A DNA stretch of 64,000 bases from Vibrio parahaemolyticus (GTDB taxonomy: Bacteria > Pseudomonadota > Gammaproteobacteria > Enterobacterales > Vibrionaceae). The stretch covers positions 2,604,001-2,668,000 of the forward strand of contig NZ_UHIL01000001.1 of assembly GCF_900460535.1 (NCBI RefSeq), in the 5' to 3' direction. Positions 27,613 to 36,555 of the stretch are shown here, in pieces. A model generated the notes under the pieces. It did not search any database and was not told the origin of the DNA. It worked only from the letters and a program-made list of their open reading frames with translations. How positions within the stretch are numbered: the first letter of the stretch is position 1; each line of letters starts with the position of its first letter. The translations under genes and the position numbers were made by a program.

Positions 27613-29328
27613 ATGCGTACCAGTAATTATCTTCTTTCTACTCTGAAGGAGACTCCAAACGACGCAGAAGTAGTGAGCCACCAGCTCATGCTACGTGCAG
27701 GTATGATCCGTAAGCTGGCTTCAGGTCTTTACACCTGGCTGCCTACTGGTCTACGTGTGCTGCGTAAAGTCGAAAACATCGTTCGTCAAGAAATCGACAA
27801 TGCAGGTGCAGTCGAAACTTTGATGCCCGTTGTTCAGCCGTTTGAACTATGGGAAGAGACAGGCCGCAGCGAGAAGATGGGTCCTGAGCTACTTCGCTTT
27901 ACTGACCGTCATGTTCGTCCGTTTGTACTTAGCCCAACAGCTGAAGAAGTGATCACTAGCCTTGTGCGTAATGAAGTGAGCTCTTACAAACAGCTTCCGC
28001 TAAACCTGTACCAAATCCAAACTAAATTCCGTGACGAACGTCGTCCACGTTTCGGCGTAATGCGTGCACGCGAATTCTGCATGATGGATGCATACAGCTT
28101 CGACATCGACAAAGCAGGTCTAGAGAAATCTTACCAAGCAATGCACGATGCTTACTGTAAAGCATTTGACCGTATGGGTCTTGAGTACCGTCCAGTACTT
28201 GCTGACTCAGGCGCTATCGGTGGTAGCGGCTCTCAAGAGTTCCACGTACTTGCAGACAGCGGCGAAGACCTAATTGCATTCTCTACTGAGTCTGATTACG
28301 CAGCGAACATCGAAAAAGCAGAAGCGTTAGCGCCTGCGGTAGAACGCGCAGAACCAACTCAAGAAATGACACTAGTTGATACTCCAAACGCGAAAACAAT
28401 CGCAGAGTTGGTTGAGCAACACGGTCTACCTATCGAGAAAACCGTTAAAACGCTATTTGTTAAGGCGTCTGACGAAATCGATGCACCAATCATTGCGTTG
28501 ATCGTTCGTGGTGACCACGAGCTAAACGAAGTGAAAGCAGAAAACCTACCTCAAGTGGCTTCTCCACTAGAGATGGCATCAGAAGAAGAAATTCGTGAAC
28601 TGATCGGTGCTGGCCCTGGTTCTCTTGGCCCTGTAGGCCTAGAACTGCCATTCATCGTTGACCGCAGCGTAGCAGTCATGAGCGACTTTGGCGCTGGCGC
28701 AAACATCGACGGTAAACACTACTTCGGTATTAACTGGGGTCGTGACGTTGAACTGGGTCAAGTAGAAGATCTACGTAACGTAGTAGAAGGCGATCCAAGC
28801 CCATGTGGTAAAGGTACGCTAATGCTGAAACGTGGTATCGAAGTTGGTCATATCTTCCAACTTGGTAACGTTTACTCAGAAGCAATGAACTGTAGCGTTC
28901 TTGGCCCTGACGGTAAAAACGTAATCCTAGAGATGGGTTGTTACGGCATCGGTGTATCGCGTGTTGTTGCTTCTGCGATTGAACAGAACCACGACAAATA
29001 CGGCATCATTTGGCCAGACGCAATTGCACCTTTCCAAGTAGCAATCGTGCCAATGAACATGCACAAATCTGAGCGCGTAAAAGAAGCAGCAGAGAAGCTA
29101 TACGCGGAACTAACTGCTATGGGCATCGAAGTTCTATTTGATGACCGTAAAGAACGCCCAGGTGTAATGTTCTCTGACATCGAGTTGATCGGTATCCCTC
29201 ACACTATCGTGATTGGCGATCGCAGCATGGATGAAGGTAACTTCGAATACAAAAACCGTCGTACTGGCGAGAAAACTCCAGTAGCGATGGCGGATATTGT
29301 TGAGCACGTTAAATCTCAACTTAAATAA
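27613..29328 (+). CDS. proS: Prolyl-tRNA synthetase (ProRS, bacterial type)
   Basis: ProS charges tRNA-Pro. The 571-residue product is the bacterial form with an editing domain. The class II catalytic core has motif 1 near the N-terminus, motif 2 in [20 protein letters not shown], and motif 3 in [17 protein letters not shown]. The INS editing domain lies between motifs 2 and 3 (about residues 225-400) and holds [10 protein letters not shown] and [10 protein letters not shown]. The anticodon-binding domain follows (about 470-571, [20 protein letters not shown]). A strong terminator follows. Confidence 0.98.
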   Translation: MRTSNYLLSTLKETPNDAEVVSHQLMLRAGMIRKLASGLYTWLPTGLRVLRKVENIVRQEIDNAGAVETLMPVVQPFELWEETGRSEKMGPELLRFTDRHVRPFVLSPTAEEVITSLVRNEVSSYKQLPLNLYQIQTKFRDERRPRFGVMRAREFCMMDAYSFDIDKAGLEKSYQAMHDAYCKAFDRMGLEYRPVLADSGAIGGSGSQEFHVLADSGEDLIAFSTESDYAANIEKAEALAPAVERAEPTQEMTLVDTPNAKTIAELVEQHGLPIEKTVKTLFVKASDEIDAPIIALIVRGDHELNEVKAENLPQVASPLEMASEEEIRELIGAGPGSLGPVGLELPFIVDRSVAVMSDFGAGANIDGKHYFGINWGRDVELGQVEDLRNVVEGDPSPCGKGTLMLKRGIEVGHIFQLGNVYSEAMNCSVLGPDGKNVILEMGCYGIGVSRVVASAIEQNHDKYGIIWPDAIAPFQVAIVPMNMHKSERVKEAAEKLYAELTAMGIEVLFDDRKERPGVMFSDIELIGIPHTIVIGDRSMDEGNFEYKNRRTGEKTPVAMADIVEHVKSQLK

Positions 29329-29352
29329 ACGCCTAAAAGGTTTCGATTAAAT

Positions 29353-29381
29353 AAAAGGGTTGGCTTCGGTCAACCCTTTTC
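29353..29381 (+). terminator. Rho-independent terminator after proS
   Basis: AAAAGGGTTG and CAACCCTTTT form a 10-bp stem around GCTTCGGT, followed by CTATTG. It lies 25 bases after the proS stop. Confidence 0.8.
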
Positions 29382-29491
29382 TATTGTCCTCAGAAATGAC
29401 ACTGACCCTAATTTCTTTACTATTCATTTCGTTAATCTTTGGTTCAGCTTGTTGTTTGTACACTGATCTCAACATTTACAGGAGGTCAGTC

Positions 29492-30160
29492 ATGGATTTA
29501 AAAAGTCTTCTAAACCAAGCGCTCAACTCTGATTTACTCAAACAAGGTGCTGGCGCCCTGGGTAAGCAAACTCAAAACATCAAATCATCATCCAGCTCTA
29601 GCCAGTTCAAAACTCTCGGCGCAGGAGCCATCGGTGGTGGATTGATTGGCATGCTTATGGGCTCAAAGAAAAGCAAAAAGATGGCGAAGAAAATGGGTTC
29701 TGGCGCGCTTAAAGTCGGTGGAGCGGCAGCACTCGGTGCACTTGCCTACAAAGTGTATAACGATTGGCAAGCTAAGCAGAGTGATCAAGGCGTCCATGAA
29801 CCCTTCGATCCACAAGATAGCAAACACAGCGTATTAATTTTAAAAGCCATGATTGGTGCAGCCAAAGCCGATGGTCATGTCGATGATGTGGAAATGGCCC
29901 GAATTGAACAAGCCCTTACAGAAATGGGGGCAGATGAACACGTTCGTCAGTTGGTTCAGCAAGAGTTGCATAAGCCACTTGATCCAGAAGAAATTGCAAG
30001 CCAAGCGTCGACACCACAGCAAGCTTCTGAGATCTATTTAGCGTCACTCATTGTTGCCGATGAACAAAACTTCATGGAAAAAGCTTACTTACAAGAACTG
30101 GCTAAGCAGCTTCAGCTTTCTCCGGAAGTGACGTATCAATTAGAAGCGCAGATGCAGTGA
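29492..30160 (+). CDS. DUF533 family (YebE-like) protein
   Basis: The 222-residue product starts at the ATG at 29492, seven bases after a strong AGGAGG; a longer in-frame N-terminus upstream overlaps the proS terminator and is rejected. Residues 1-50 are polar (MDLKSLLNQALNSDLLKQGA). A glycine-rich hydrophobic stretch follows (LGAGAIGGGLIGMLMG and GALKVGGAAALGALAYKVY), probably one or two membrane segments. The C-terminal half (about 110-222) has a TerB-like fold (AMIGAAKADGHVDDVEMARI and YLASLIVADEQNFMEKAYL). Function unknown; E. coli YebE is a homologue controlled by envelope stress. Confidence 0.85.
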   Translation: MDLKSLLNQALNSDLLKQGAGALGKQTQNIKSSSSSSQFKTLGAGAIGGGLIGMLMGSKKSKKMAKKMGSGALKVGGAAALGALAYKVYNDWQAKQSDQGVHEPFDPQDSKHSVLILKAMIGAAKADGHVDDVEMARIEQALTEMGADEHVRQLVQQELHKPLDPEEIASQASTPQQASEIYLASLIVADEQNFMEKAYLQELAKQLQLSPEVTYQLEAQMQ

Positions 30161-30271
30161 TTAAAGCTTGTCCAAGATGCACCTCAACTTGAGCCAAAAC
30201 AACTCTCAGCTTTGAGTTTCAAATCCGCTATGTGTATATTGAGATAAGTTATCATTTAGTGGAAAGAAAAC

Positions 30272-30478
30272 ATGCAAGTATACGGCTGTTGTGAATTAGT
30301 TCGTGAGCTTTATGCTCAAATTGGTAGCGGCGATCAAGCCTACATCCCTCAAGCAATTTCTTGTGCAGTAAAAGCGCTAAACGATGTTGCGGCGGATGAA
30401 TCTTTGCCAAAAGAAGTACGTGAGAAAGCGGCGTTTGCGGCTGCAAACCTACTGATTTCAGATTTTGAGGACAAGTAA
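30272..30478 (+). CDS. yaeP: YaeP family protein (UPF0253)
   Basis: The 68-residue product matches YaeP, a small soluble helical family of unknown function. It starts [20 protein letters not shown] and continues with [18 protein letters not shown] and [17 protein letters not shown]. Its TAA stop overlaps the ATG of the next gene (TAATG), so the two are translationally coupled. In E. coli yaeP also lies near trmO-proS, which supports orthology. Confidence 0.92.
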   Translation: MQVYGCCELVRELYAQIGSGDQAYIPQAISCAVKALNDVAADESLPKEVREKAAFAAANLLISDFEDK

Positions 30479-30669
30479 TGAACTTAGCGAACTTTGAATC
30501 GATGGACCCAGTCATGCTGATGAGCATCGTCAACATGAAGCTACGTGACGACTTCGGCGGTGATCTGGATAAGCTGGTTGCTTTTTTTGATATAGACCGC
30601 GCGGCACTTGAAGCAAAATTGGCTACGGCAGGGTTTGATTTCTTACCCGAAGCAGGTCAGTTCCGTTAA
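30478..30669 (+). CDS. DUF4250 family protein
   Basis: The 63-residue acidic product ([20 protein letters not shown], then KLRDDFGGDLDKLVAFFDI) matches, from recall, the DUF4250 family of small helical proteins with no assigned function. The C-terminal part (RAALEAKLATAGFDFLPEAG) is conserved in vibrios. It overlaps the yaeP stop by one base and ends before a perfect 15-bp bidirectional terminator. No DNA-binding or catalytic motif is visible. Confidence 0.85.
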   Translation: MNLANFESMDPVMLMSIVNMKLRDDFGGDLDKLVAFFDIDRAALEAKLATAGFDFLPEAGQFR

Positions 30670-30697
30670 TCACGACGGCAACCCCAACGACAATAAT

Positions 30698-30731
30698 GAA
30701 AAGGGCTTGATGAATACATCAAGCCCTTTTC
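30698..30731. terminator. Bidirectional terminator
   Basis: GAAAAGGGCTTGATG and CATCAAGCCCTTTTC pair perfectly over 15 bp with a 4-base loop. It separates the DUF4250 gene from the converging transporter gene. Confidence 0.9.
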
Positions 30732-30753
30732 GTTTATGCTGTATCTTTGCTTG

Positions 30754-32118
30754 TTAACCGAATGATGCCCAGATCACCGTCGCAACTAATACAGGGCACA
30801 CAAACTTCACATACGCAGGCCACAATTTACCAAACCAGCCTTGTGTGAATTCAGGGCAACCCTGCTCAAGCTCTTTAATTTTAGAGTTACGATTCCATAC
30901 CCAACCACCAAACAAGCAGAACAGTAGTGCCGCCGTTGGCTGTAAATACTGAGTTGCAACCGTTGCAACCATGCCAAACAACGCGCCAAAGTTGTACACA
31001 ATCACTACGCTGAACAGAGCAATAAAACCACCTAGCACCCAGCTAGTCGCACTGCGCTTAGTATTGAAACGTTCACTCACTAACGCCACCGGACACTCTA
31101 ACATTGAGATGGAAGACGTAAGCGCCGCAATCGTCAGCAATAAGAAAAACACGATTGAGAACAGTTGGCCAAGTAAACCTAAGCTATCAAACATCAGTGG
31201 CAATACGGTAAATACCAAGGTGTCTGAGCTCAATAGAGAACCGTCTTCAGCGTAGATTTGGACACCTTTTTGCATCGCAACAAACATCGCTGGCATCACC
31301 ACTAGTCCTGCAATAAAGGCAACAGCCGTATCGACCAAGGTCACATTCATTGCCATCTTTGGAAGGTTCTCTTTCTTGCTCAAGTAAGAGCCGTAGATCA
31401 GCATTGAACAACCACCAATCGTCAGTGAGAAGAAGCCCTGCCCCATTGCAGCAAGAATTAGTTTACGGTCCCATACTTTCTCGAAATCAGGCACCAAGTA
31501 ATGCTTCAGACCTTCCATCGCGCCGTTTTGAGTCATGATGTAAACAAACAGCAAACCGAATAACACGAACAACGCAGGCATTAGACGTGTTGACCATTTC
31601 TCAATGCCTTGTTTAACGCCACCTTGCACGATCAAAATGGTAAGTACATAAAATGTAATCGTACCGAACAAGTTGCGCTCTACACTAAAACCTTTTAACC
31701 ATTGAGTCGCCGCTTCCATTCCCATGATGTCGGTAACCGCACCTAGCAAAAAGCAGATCAACCAACCGCCAACAATGGAATAAAACGCTAAGACTGCACT
31801 TGGTACACTCAAACCAATCCAGCCCACAATACCGCCAAGCTTTTTGCCTGTCGGGTGGTTGGTTAATGCACGCATGCTATCTACTGGGTTGGCTTGACCA
31901 TGACGACCAATCGCCATTTCAACCACCAGCATAGGAAAAGCAACGATAAGAATCATCACTAAATAAACCAGCAAGAAGGCTCCACCACCATTACTTGCTG
32001 CTTGTGTTGGGAAGCCCCAAATATTACCCAGACCAACCGCAGCGCCGGCGGCTGCTAAGATGAATCCGAGACGAGAGCCAAAATGCTCGCGAGGCTGAGA
32101 AGAAGTTTGTTGTGTCAT
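30754..32118 (-). CDS. Sodium-dependent transporter (NSS/SLC6 family)
   Basis: The product belongs to the neurotransmitter:sodium symporter family, which co-transports amino acids or related amines with Na+. From the ATG at 32118 (MTQQTSSQPREHFGSRLGF) it is 454 residues with about 11-12 membrane segments. The first segment has LAAAGAAVGLGNIWGFP, the family motif of the unwound Na+ and substrate site, followed by NGGGAFLLVYLVM. Segment 6 has AAMGQGFFSLTIGGCSMLIY. A start seven codons upstream is possible. The substrate cannot be assigned. It suits a marine bacterium with a sodium motive force from the Nqr pump. Confidence 0.93.
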   Translation of the reverse strand: MTQQTSSQPREHFGSRLGFILAAAGAAVGLGNIWGFPTQAASNGGGAFLLVYLVMILIVAFPMLVVEMAIGRHGQANPVDSMRALTNHPTGKKLGGIVGWIGLSVPSAVLAFYSIVGGWLICFLLGAVTDIMGMEAATQWLKGFSVERNLFGTITFYVLTILIVQGGVKQGIEKWSTRLMPALFVLFGLLFVYIMTQNGAMEGLKHYLVPDFEKVWDRKLILAAMGQGFFSLTIGGCSMLIYGSYLSKKENLPKMAMNVTLVDTAVAFIAGLVVMPAMFVAMQKGVQIYAEDGSLLSSDTLVFTVLPLMFDSLGLLGQLFSIVFFLLLTIAALTSSISMLECPVALVSERFNTKRSATSWVLGGFIALFSVVIVYNFGALFGMVATVATQYLQPTAALLFCLFGGWVWNRNSKIKELEQGCPEFTQGWFGKLWPAYVKFVCPVLVATVIWASFG

Positions 32119-32506
32119 ACCACTCACACAAAATATCAATGAACTAGCTAACTAGTACACTATAGCAATATTAACTAATCAACAAGAGCAAGCAGGTCAA
32201 ATACTCGACAAACGATGCAAATGGCAGACATTCAGTTTGTAAATTTTTACATACATCTCATATTCATCATCCCGTCATCAAACCGTTATTTGCCATCAAA
32301 TCGACTGTATCACCACGCAAAAACCACTGATTCATTCATCGTGAAGTGAGCCGAAAAATAATGAGCTCGACTGTAAGAGGCGAATAGTTCCTCGTGATAT
32401 TGTGTCGAAAAGCAGAATATTGTTCTTCGCTTTTTCCCCCTTATGTCTATTTATCAGCTAGTTATTACTCTGTTCTCATTTATATCCATGACTCAAGGAG
32501 AGGAAA
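32119..32506. other. Divergent intergenic region, transporter / chitinase
   Basis: This 388-base AT-rich gap must hold the promoters of the transporter gene and the divergent chitinase gene. AAGGAGAGG lies 6 bases before the chitinase ATG. I see no open frame, long inverted repeat or clear CRP palindrome. Confidence 0.6.
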
Positions 32507-35053
32507 ATGAAGGTCACTCTACTTCACGGAGCGGTGGTAGCTGCACTCAGTGTTAGCTATCAAGCTCAAGCCTACAACTGTCAAAGCCTGCCTGATTGGG
32601 ATAGCACTGCGATCTACACCTCAGGCACTCAAGTGAAAACTCAAGGTGCAGCCTATGAGGCCGCTTATTGGACACAAGGTAACGACCCCGTCACCAACTC
32701 AGGTTCATGGGAAGCGTGGAAGGCATTAGGTCAATGCGATGGCGGAAACAGTAATCTGTCACCAACGGTGTCCTTCTCTTCTCCAACGAACAACGCGCAC
32801 ATTCCTGAAGGCAGCGCCATTACTCTGTTAGCCAATGCGTCCGACGAGGACGGACAGGTCACACAAGTGGAGTTTTTAGCGGGTGACCAAACCGTTGCTA
32901 TCGTCACCCAAGCGCCATTTGAGGCTTCTTGGACCGCAGCCCAAGGCGTTTCTCAACTCACCGCGATTGCGACAGACAATGAAGGCGCAGTAACCTCCAC
33001 AACGGTTGCTATCGTCGTTCAGCCTCAAGTAGAGCTGCCACCACCTAGCATTACTCTCACTAGTCCAACAGGTACGGAAACACTGAGTGTGGGGGATAAC
33101 CTAACCGTCACTGCTCAAGCTGATGACTTTGATGGCGTAGTTACTCAAGTTGAGTTCTTCGTTAACAACCAATCTGTCACCATTGATACCAGTGCACCTT
33201 ACGAATACCAATGGACAGCGAGTGTTGGCACGCACTCATTTAAAGCTCAAGCGACAGATGACTCTAATCTCTCTACCATGAGTCAAGAAGTGGCGCTGGT
33301 CGTCGCGAATTCAGAAACAGGCAATGGTGGGTGTGCTGATGCTCTACCTTACGTTGCTGGCACACGTTATGAAGTAGGTGCTCTGGTATCTAACCTTAAC
33401 CAAAAATATCGTTGTGACGTTGCGGGTTGGTGTTCGTCCGATGCAACATGGGCCTACGAGCCAGGTGAAGGCCTGTACTGGAAAGACGCTTGGACTGGCC
33501 TAGGAGCGTGCTCAACACCACCTCAAGTTACCATTACCGCCCCAACTGATGGGCAAGTCGTGCTCGCAGGCAGCAACAACGAAATCGCAGCCAACGCAAG
33601 CGACTTAGATGGCACGGTTACGCAAGTGGAGTTTTACGCGAATAACGTTCGCTTAGGTGTCGTTACTCAAGCGCCATATTCCGTAACTTGGAACGCCACA
33701 CTTATTGGCGCTAACCAGCTTAAAGCCGTTGCAACCGATAACGACAACAATACGTCAGAATCTGTTGTGAACGTAAATGTCAGTGATAAAGATTTAGTCA
33801 TCTCTCTTACTTCGCCTAGCGCAGGTCAAACGGTTGGCTTAGGCAAAAATCTCGCATTAAGCGCCGATGCAACGTCTTTAACTTCAGGCATTAAGCAAGT
33901 TGACTTTATGGTCAACGGCGCCGTTGTCGCCACAGATACGACTGCACCTTACTCTGCGAACTGGACACCAGCCGCAATCGGACAGTTTACCGTAAGCGCT
34001 CAAGCCGTCGATCTTGCCGGAAGCACCGCATTATCTGACGCGGCAGCGGTGACAGTTGTAGAGCAGACAGAAAAACGTCATAAACTGATTGGTTACTGGC
34101 ACAACTTCGTGAACGGTGCGGGTTGCCCAATCAGACTGGCAGACATGGCTGACGCTTGGGATGTGATTGATATTGCCTTTGCTGAAAACGACCGAAACAG
34201 CGATGGCACAGTGCACTTCAACCTGTATTCTGGCGATATTTACAGTGATTGTCCTGCACTCGACCCAACGCAATTCAAACAAGATATGGCTGCATTGCAA
34301 GCGAAAGGTAAGAAGTTCGTTCTATCTCTTGGAGGCGCTGAAGGCACTATCACTCTAAACACTGACCAAGACGAAGCGAACTTTGTTTCTAGTCTAACTG
34401 GCCTTATCGCTGAATGGGGCTTTGATGGTCTCGATGTGGATTTAGAGAGTGGATCTAACCTAGTACACGGTTCACAAATTCAAGCTCGTCTTGGTCGTGC
34501 TTTGCTGCAAATTGAGCAAAACATGGGGGGCGATATGTACCTAACCATGGCACCTGAACACCCTTATGTTCAAGGCGGTTACGTCGCTTACAGCGGAATT
34601 TGGGGAGCGTACATTCCAGTGATCAACGATACTCGCAGCACGCTCGACTTGCTTCATGTTCAGCTATACAACAACGGCGGTCTACCAAACCCGTACCTAC
34701 CAGGTTCTGCACCAGAAGGCTCTGTTGATATGATGGTCGCTCAATCTAAGATGCTTATCGAAGGTTTTGAACTAGCCGACGGCACTCAGTTTGCGCCATT
34801 GCGTGATGATCAAGTCGCGATCGGTTTACCTTCAGGCCCAAGCTCGGCAAACTCAGGTCAGGCTCCGACACAAAATATTCTTAGTGCGCTAGACTGTTTA
34901 ACAAAAGGCACATCCTGTGGCACCGTTAAACCAGCGTTCAACTACCCGAATTATGCTGGCGTAATGACGTGGTCTATCAACTGGGATCAGCATGATGGCT
35001 TTAACTTCTCAAAACCTGTTGGTGATAAGTTAACTCAGATGAACGCGCAATAA
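32507..35053 (+). CDS. Secreted multidomain GH18 chitinase
   Basis: The 848-residue product hydrolyses chitin. In order it has a signal peptide (cleavage after AQA, residue 22), a carbohydrate-binding module of the CBM5/12 type (about 23-78, with AAYWTQGNDP and WKALGQC), and two Ig-like domains (about 84-172 and 178-266). A second chitin-binding-type module lies at about 272-332 (YRCDVAGWCSS), then two more Ig-like domains (about 337-515) and the GH18 catalytic domain (about 522-848). The catalytic motif is FDGLDVDLES, with E647 as the general acid. It is preceded by AAGGAGAGG and stands alone between terminators. It resembles vibrio ChiA-2-type enzymes. Confidence 0.93.
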   Translation: MKVTLLHGAVVAALSVSYQAQAYNCQSLPDWDSTAIYTSGTQVKTQGAAYEAAYWTQGNDPVTNSGSWEAWKALGQCDGGNSNLSPTVSFSSPTNNAHIPEGSAITLLANASDEDGQVTQVEFLAGDQTVAIVTQAPFEASWTAAQGVSQLTAIATDNEGAVTSTTVAIVVQPQVELPPPSITLTSPTGTETLSVGDNLTVTAQADDFDGVVTQVEFFVNNQSVTIDTSAPYEYQWTASVGTHSFKAQATDDSNLSTMSQEVALVVANSETGNGGCADALPYVAGTRYEVGALVSNLNQKYRCDVAGWCSSDATWAYEPGEGLYWKDAWTGLGACSTPPQVTITAPTDGQVVLAGSNNEIAANASDLDGTVTQVEFYANNVRLGVVTQAPYSVTWNATLIGANQLKAVATDNDNNTSESVVNVNVSDKDLVISLTSPSAGQTVGLGKNLALSADATSLTSGIKQVDFMVNGAVVATDTTAPYSANWTPAAIGQFTVSAQAVDLAGSTALSDAAAVTVVEQTEKRHKLIGYWHNFVNGAGCPIRLADMADAWDVIDIAFAENDRNSDGTVHFNLYSGDIYSDCPALDPTQFKQDMAALQAKGKKFVLSLGGAEGTITLNTDQDEANFVSSLTGLIAEWGFDGLDVDLESGSNLVHGSQIQARLGRALLQIEQNMGGDMYLTMAPEHPYVQGGYVAYSGIWGAYIPVINDTRSTLDLLHVQLYNNGGLPNPYLPGSAPEGSVDMMVAQSKMLIEGFELADGTQFAPLRDDQVAIGLPSGPSSANSGQAPTQNILSALDCLTKGTSCGTVKPAFNYPNYAGVMTWSINWDQHDGFNFSKPVGDKLTQMNAQ

Positions 35054-35125
35054 GCGCCTTTAAGCCGGTTAGGTGCGTTTGGTCAAACCCTCGCAACTCG
35101 ACCAAAAGATGGAACCACTAAAACG

Positions 35126-35155
35126 AAAAGAGAGCGCCACACGGCGCTCTCTTTC
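35126..35155. terminator. Bidirectional terminator
   Basis: AAAGAGAGCGCC and GGCGCTCTCTTT pair perfectly around a 4-base loop, between the converging chitinase and YggN-like genes. Confidence 0.88.
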
Positions 35156-35194
35156 TTTGTATTTTTAGATGTTGTTTCTACGCGAAGCGATTCA

Positions 35195-35938
35195 TCAAAT
35201 GGTAAAGACTCGATAGTCTTTCAACTCAGGAATTTTCTTCAACAAATCGTCTTCTTGCCCTGCCATACTGTCCAGAGATTCACATAAGTCTTCCGCTTGT
35301 TGCTCCACCTCTTTCGAATGTTCAGCCAGACGCTGCTCAACTTTCGCACTTAATTCTGCCATGCTTTCAGAGAGTGCTGTTAGGTTTAAACCACCCTCTT
35401 CTTTCATTTTTTTCGATAAAGCATCGAACGCGCTAGCCAGAAACTCTTTATTAAAAATCTCCTGCGCTTTTTCAAAATCTTTCGTCCAGCCCTGCGTCAT
35501 CGATTCAAAGCTGTCTGCAGGCAAAATAAAATCACCATCTTTGTAATAACGAGATTGCACATCAGCAAAGAAGTCTTTAACTGCAACTTTTACGTTATCA
35601 AACGCGCCCGGCGCATCCAAACTCGCTGCCACATCATCAATGATGTCATTGGCAAGTTCCAAGCCATCACTCGCTAGCTGCTTAGCTTGAGGGATATAGG
35701 CATTCATTTTTTCGCGATATGCTTCAATCGCGGCTTTCTGCTCTGCATCGAGTTCAATCAACTCACCTTTGATGAACAAGTTGTTGTCTTCGTCCACGAC
35801 GGCTTTATCACCAGAAGTCTGGCGAATTTCCAAACTCTGTCCATCCATACGAACTTCATTATGGATGTCCACACGACATTGCGCTGCATAACCTGTTGCA
35901 CTAACCATCAGCAATGAAAGTGTAAGAAGTTTCTTCAT
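35195..35938 (-). CDS. YggN-like periplasmic protein (DUF2884)
   Basis: The 247-residue product has a signal peptide (MKKLLTLSLLMVSATGYAA) and a mature start QCRVDIHNEVRMDG. The rest is acidic and helical. The first part has KAVVDEDNNLFIKGELIEL and the middle has QSRYYKDGDFILPADSF. The C-terminal coiled-coil-like segment (ESMAELSAKVEQRLAEHSKE) is followed by DLCESLDSM. It matches the DUF2884/YggN family of unknown function by recall. Two cysteines (near residues 21 and 220) could form a disulfide. Single-gene unit. Confidence 0.85.
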   Translation of the reverse strand: MKKLLTLSLLMVSATGYAAQCRVDIHNEVRMDGQSLEIRQTSGDKAVVDEDNNLFIKGELIELDAEQKAAIEAYREKMNAYIPQAKQLASDGLELANDIIDDVAASLDAPGAFDNVKVAVKDFFADVQSRYYKDGDFILPADSFESMTQGWTKDFEKAQEIFNKEFLASAFDALSKKMKEEGGLNLTALSESMAELSAKVEQRLAEHSKEVEQQAEDLCESLDSMAGQEDDLLKKIPELKDYRVFTI

Positions 35939-35999
35939 GTCATTCTCTTATCTTCAAAATAACTTCTGTTAAACATAACACTCTGTTATACATTTGATG

Positions 36000-36479
36000 T
36001 CAGGACACCGTCACGACTTCGTAACAAGTTGTTTTATCGCCAATTTTCATCTCAAACTCTTCACCTTCCTCTTTGCCAAGTAACGCTCGTCCCAATGGTG
36101 ATTTCGCTGTTAAGACAAAGACTTCCTGATCTTGCCAAGCCACCGTTAGTCCACCAGAGCACGGACCGATGAAAAAGCGTTTTTCGATATTATTCTCATC
36201 GACGAGAACCACATACGCGCCTACACCTATTGGCGCATCCGTAAAGTCGCGAATAACCATTGAGCGATACTGACGCAGTTCGTCCTCACTCTCTTGTACT
36301 CGCATTGCTTGGCCATGAGCAAGATAGGAAGCCTCTAATGCAAGCGTGTCGTACTTATGCTCGGGCACTGTTTCTTCGTCCGTTGCGGCATCGATGGCTC
36401 TTTGGGTGGAAGCGTGTGCAATTCGAAGTTTTTCTTCCAATTGATGAATGATGATTTGGATTAACTCAGCTTTGTTCAT
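36000..36479 (-). CDS. GreA/GreB-family transcription factor-like protein
   Basis: The 159-residue product starts MNKAELIQIIIHQLEEKLR; longer in-frame starts would run into the recQ-like gene. The N-terminal half (1-75) is a helical hairpin with coiled-coil character, as in Gre and Rnk factors. The C-terminal half has the GreA/GreB FKBP-like fold (about 80-158, with GAYVVLVDENNIEKRFFIG and AKSPLGRALLGKEEGEEFE). The latter matches the conserved Gre segment SPLGxALLGKxxGD. It is probably an RNA-polymerase secondary-channel binder. It differs from true GreA by weak similarity of the coiled-coil tip. Divergent from the helicase gene. Confidence 0.8.
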   Translation of the reverse strand: MNKAELIQIIIHQLEEKLRIAHASTQRAIDAATDEETVPEHKYDTLALEASYLAHGQAMRVQESEDELRQYRSMVIRDFTDAPIGVGAYVVLVDENNIEKRFFIGPCSGGLTVAWQDQEVFVLTAKSPLGRALLGKEEGEEFEMKIGDKTTCYEVVTVS

Positions 36480-36555
36480 ACTTTTTGAAGGCGCGCTCAG
36501 TAGGCAGGATATGTTAATGTACTCTAGTCTATCACCGAAGAAAGGTTTCCCTAAC

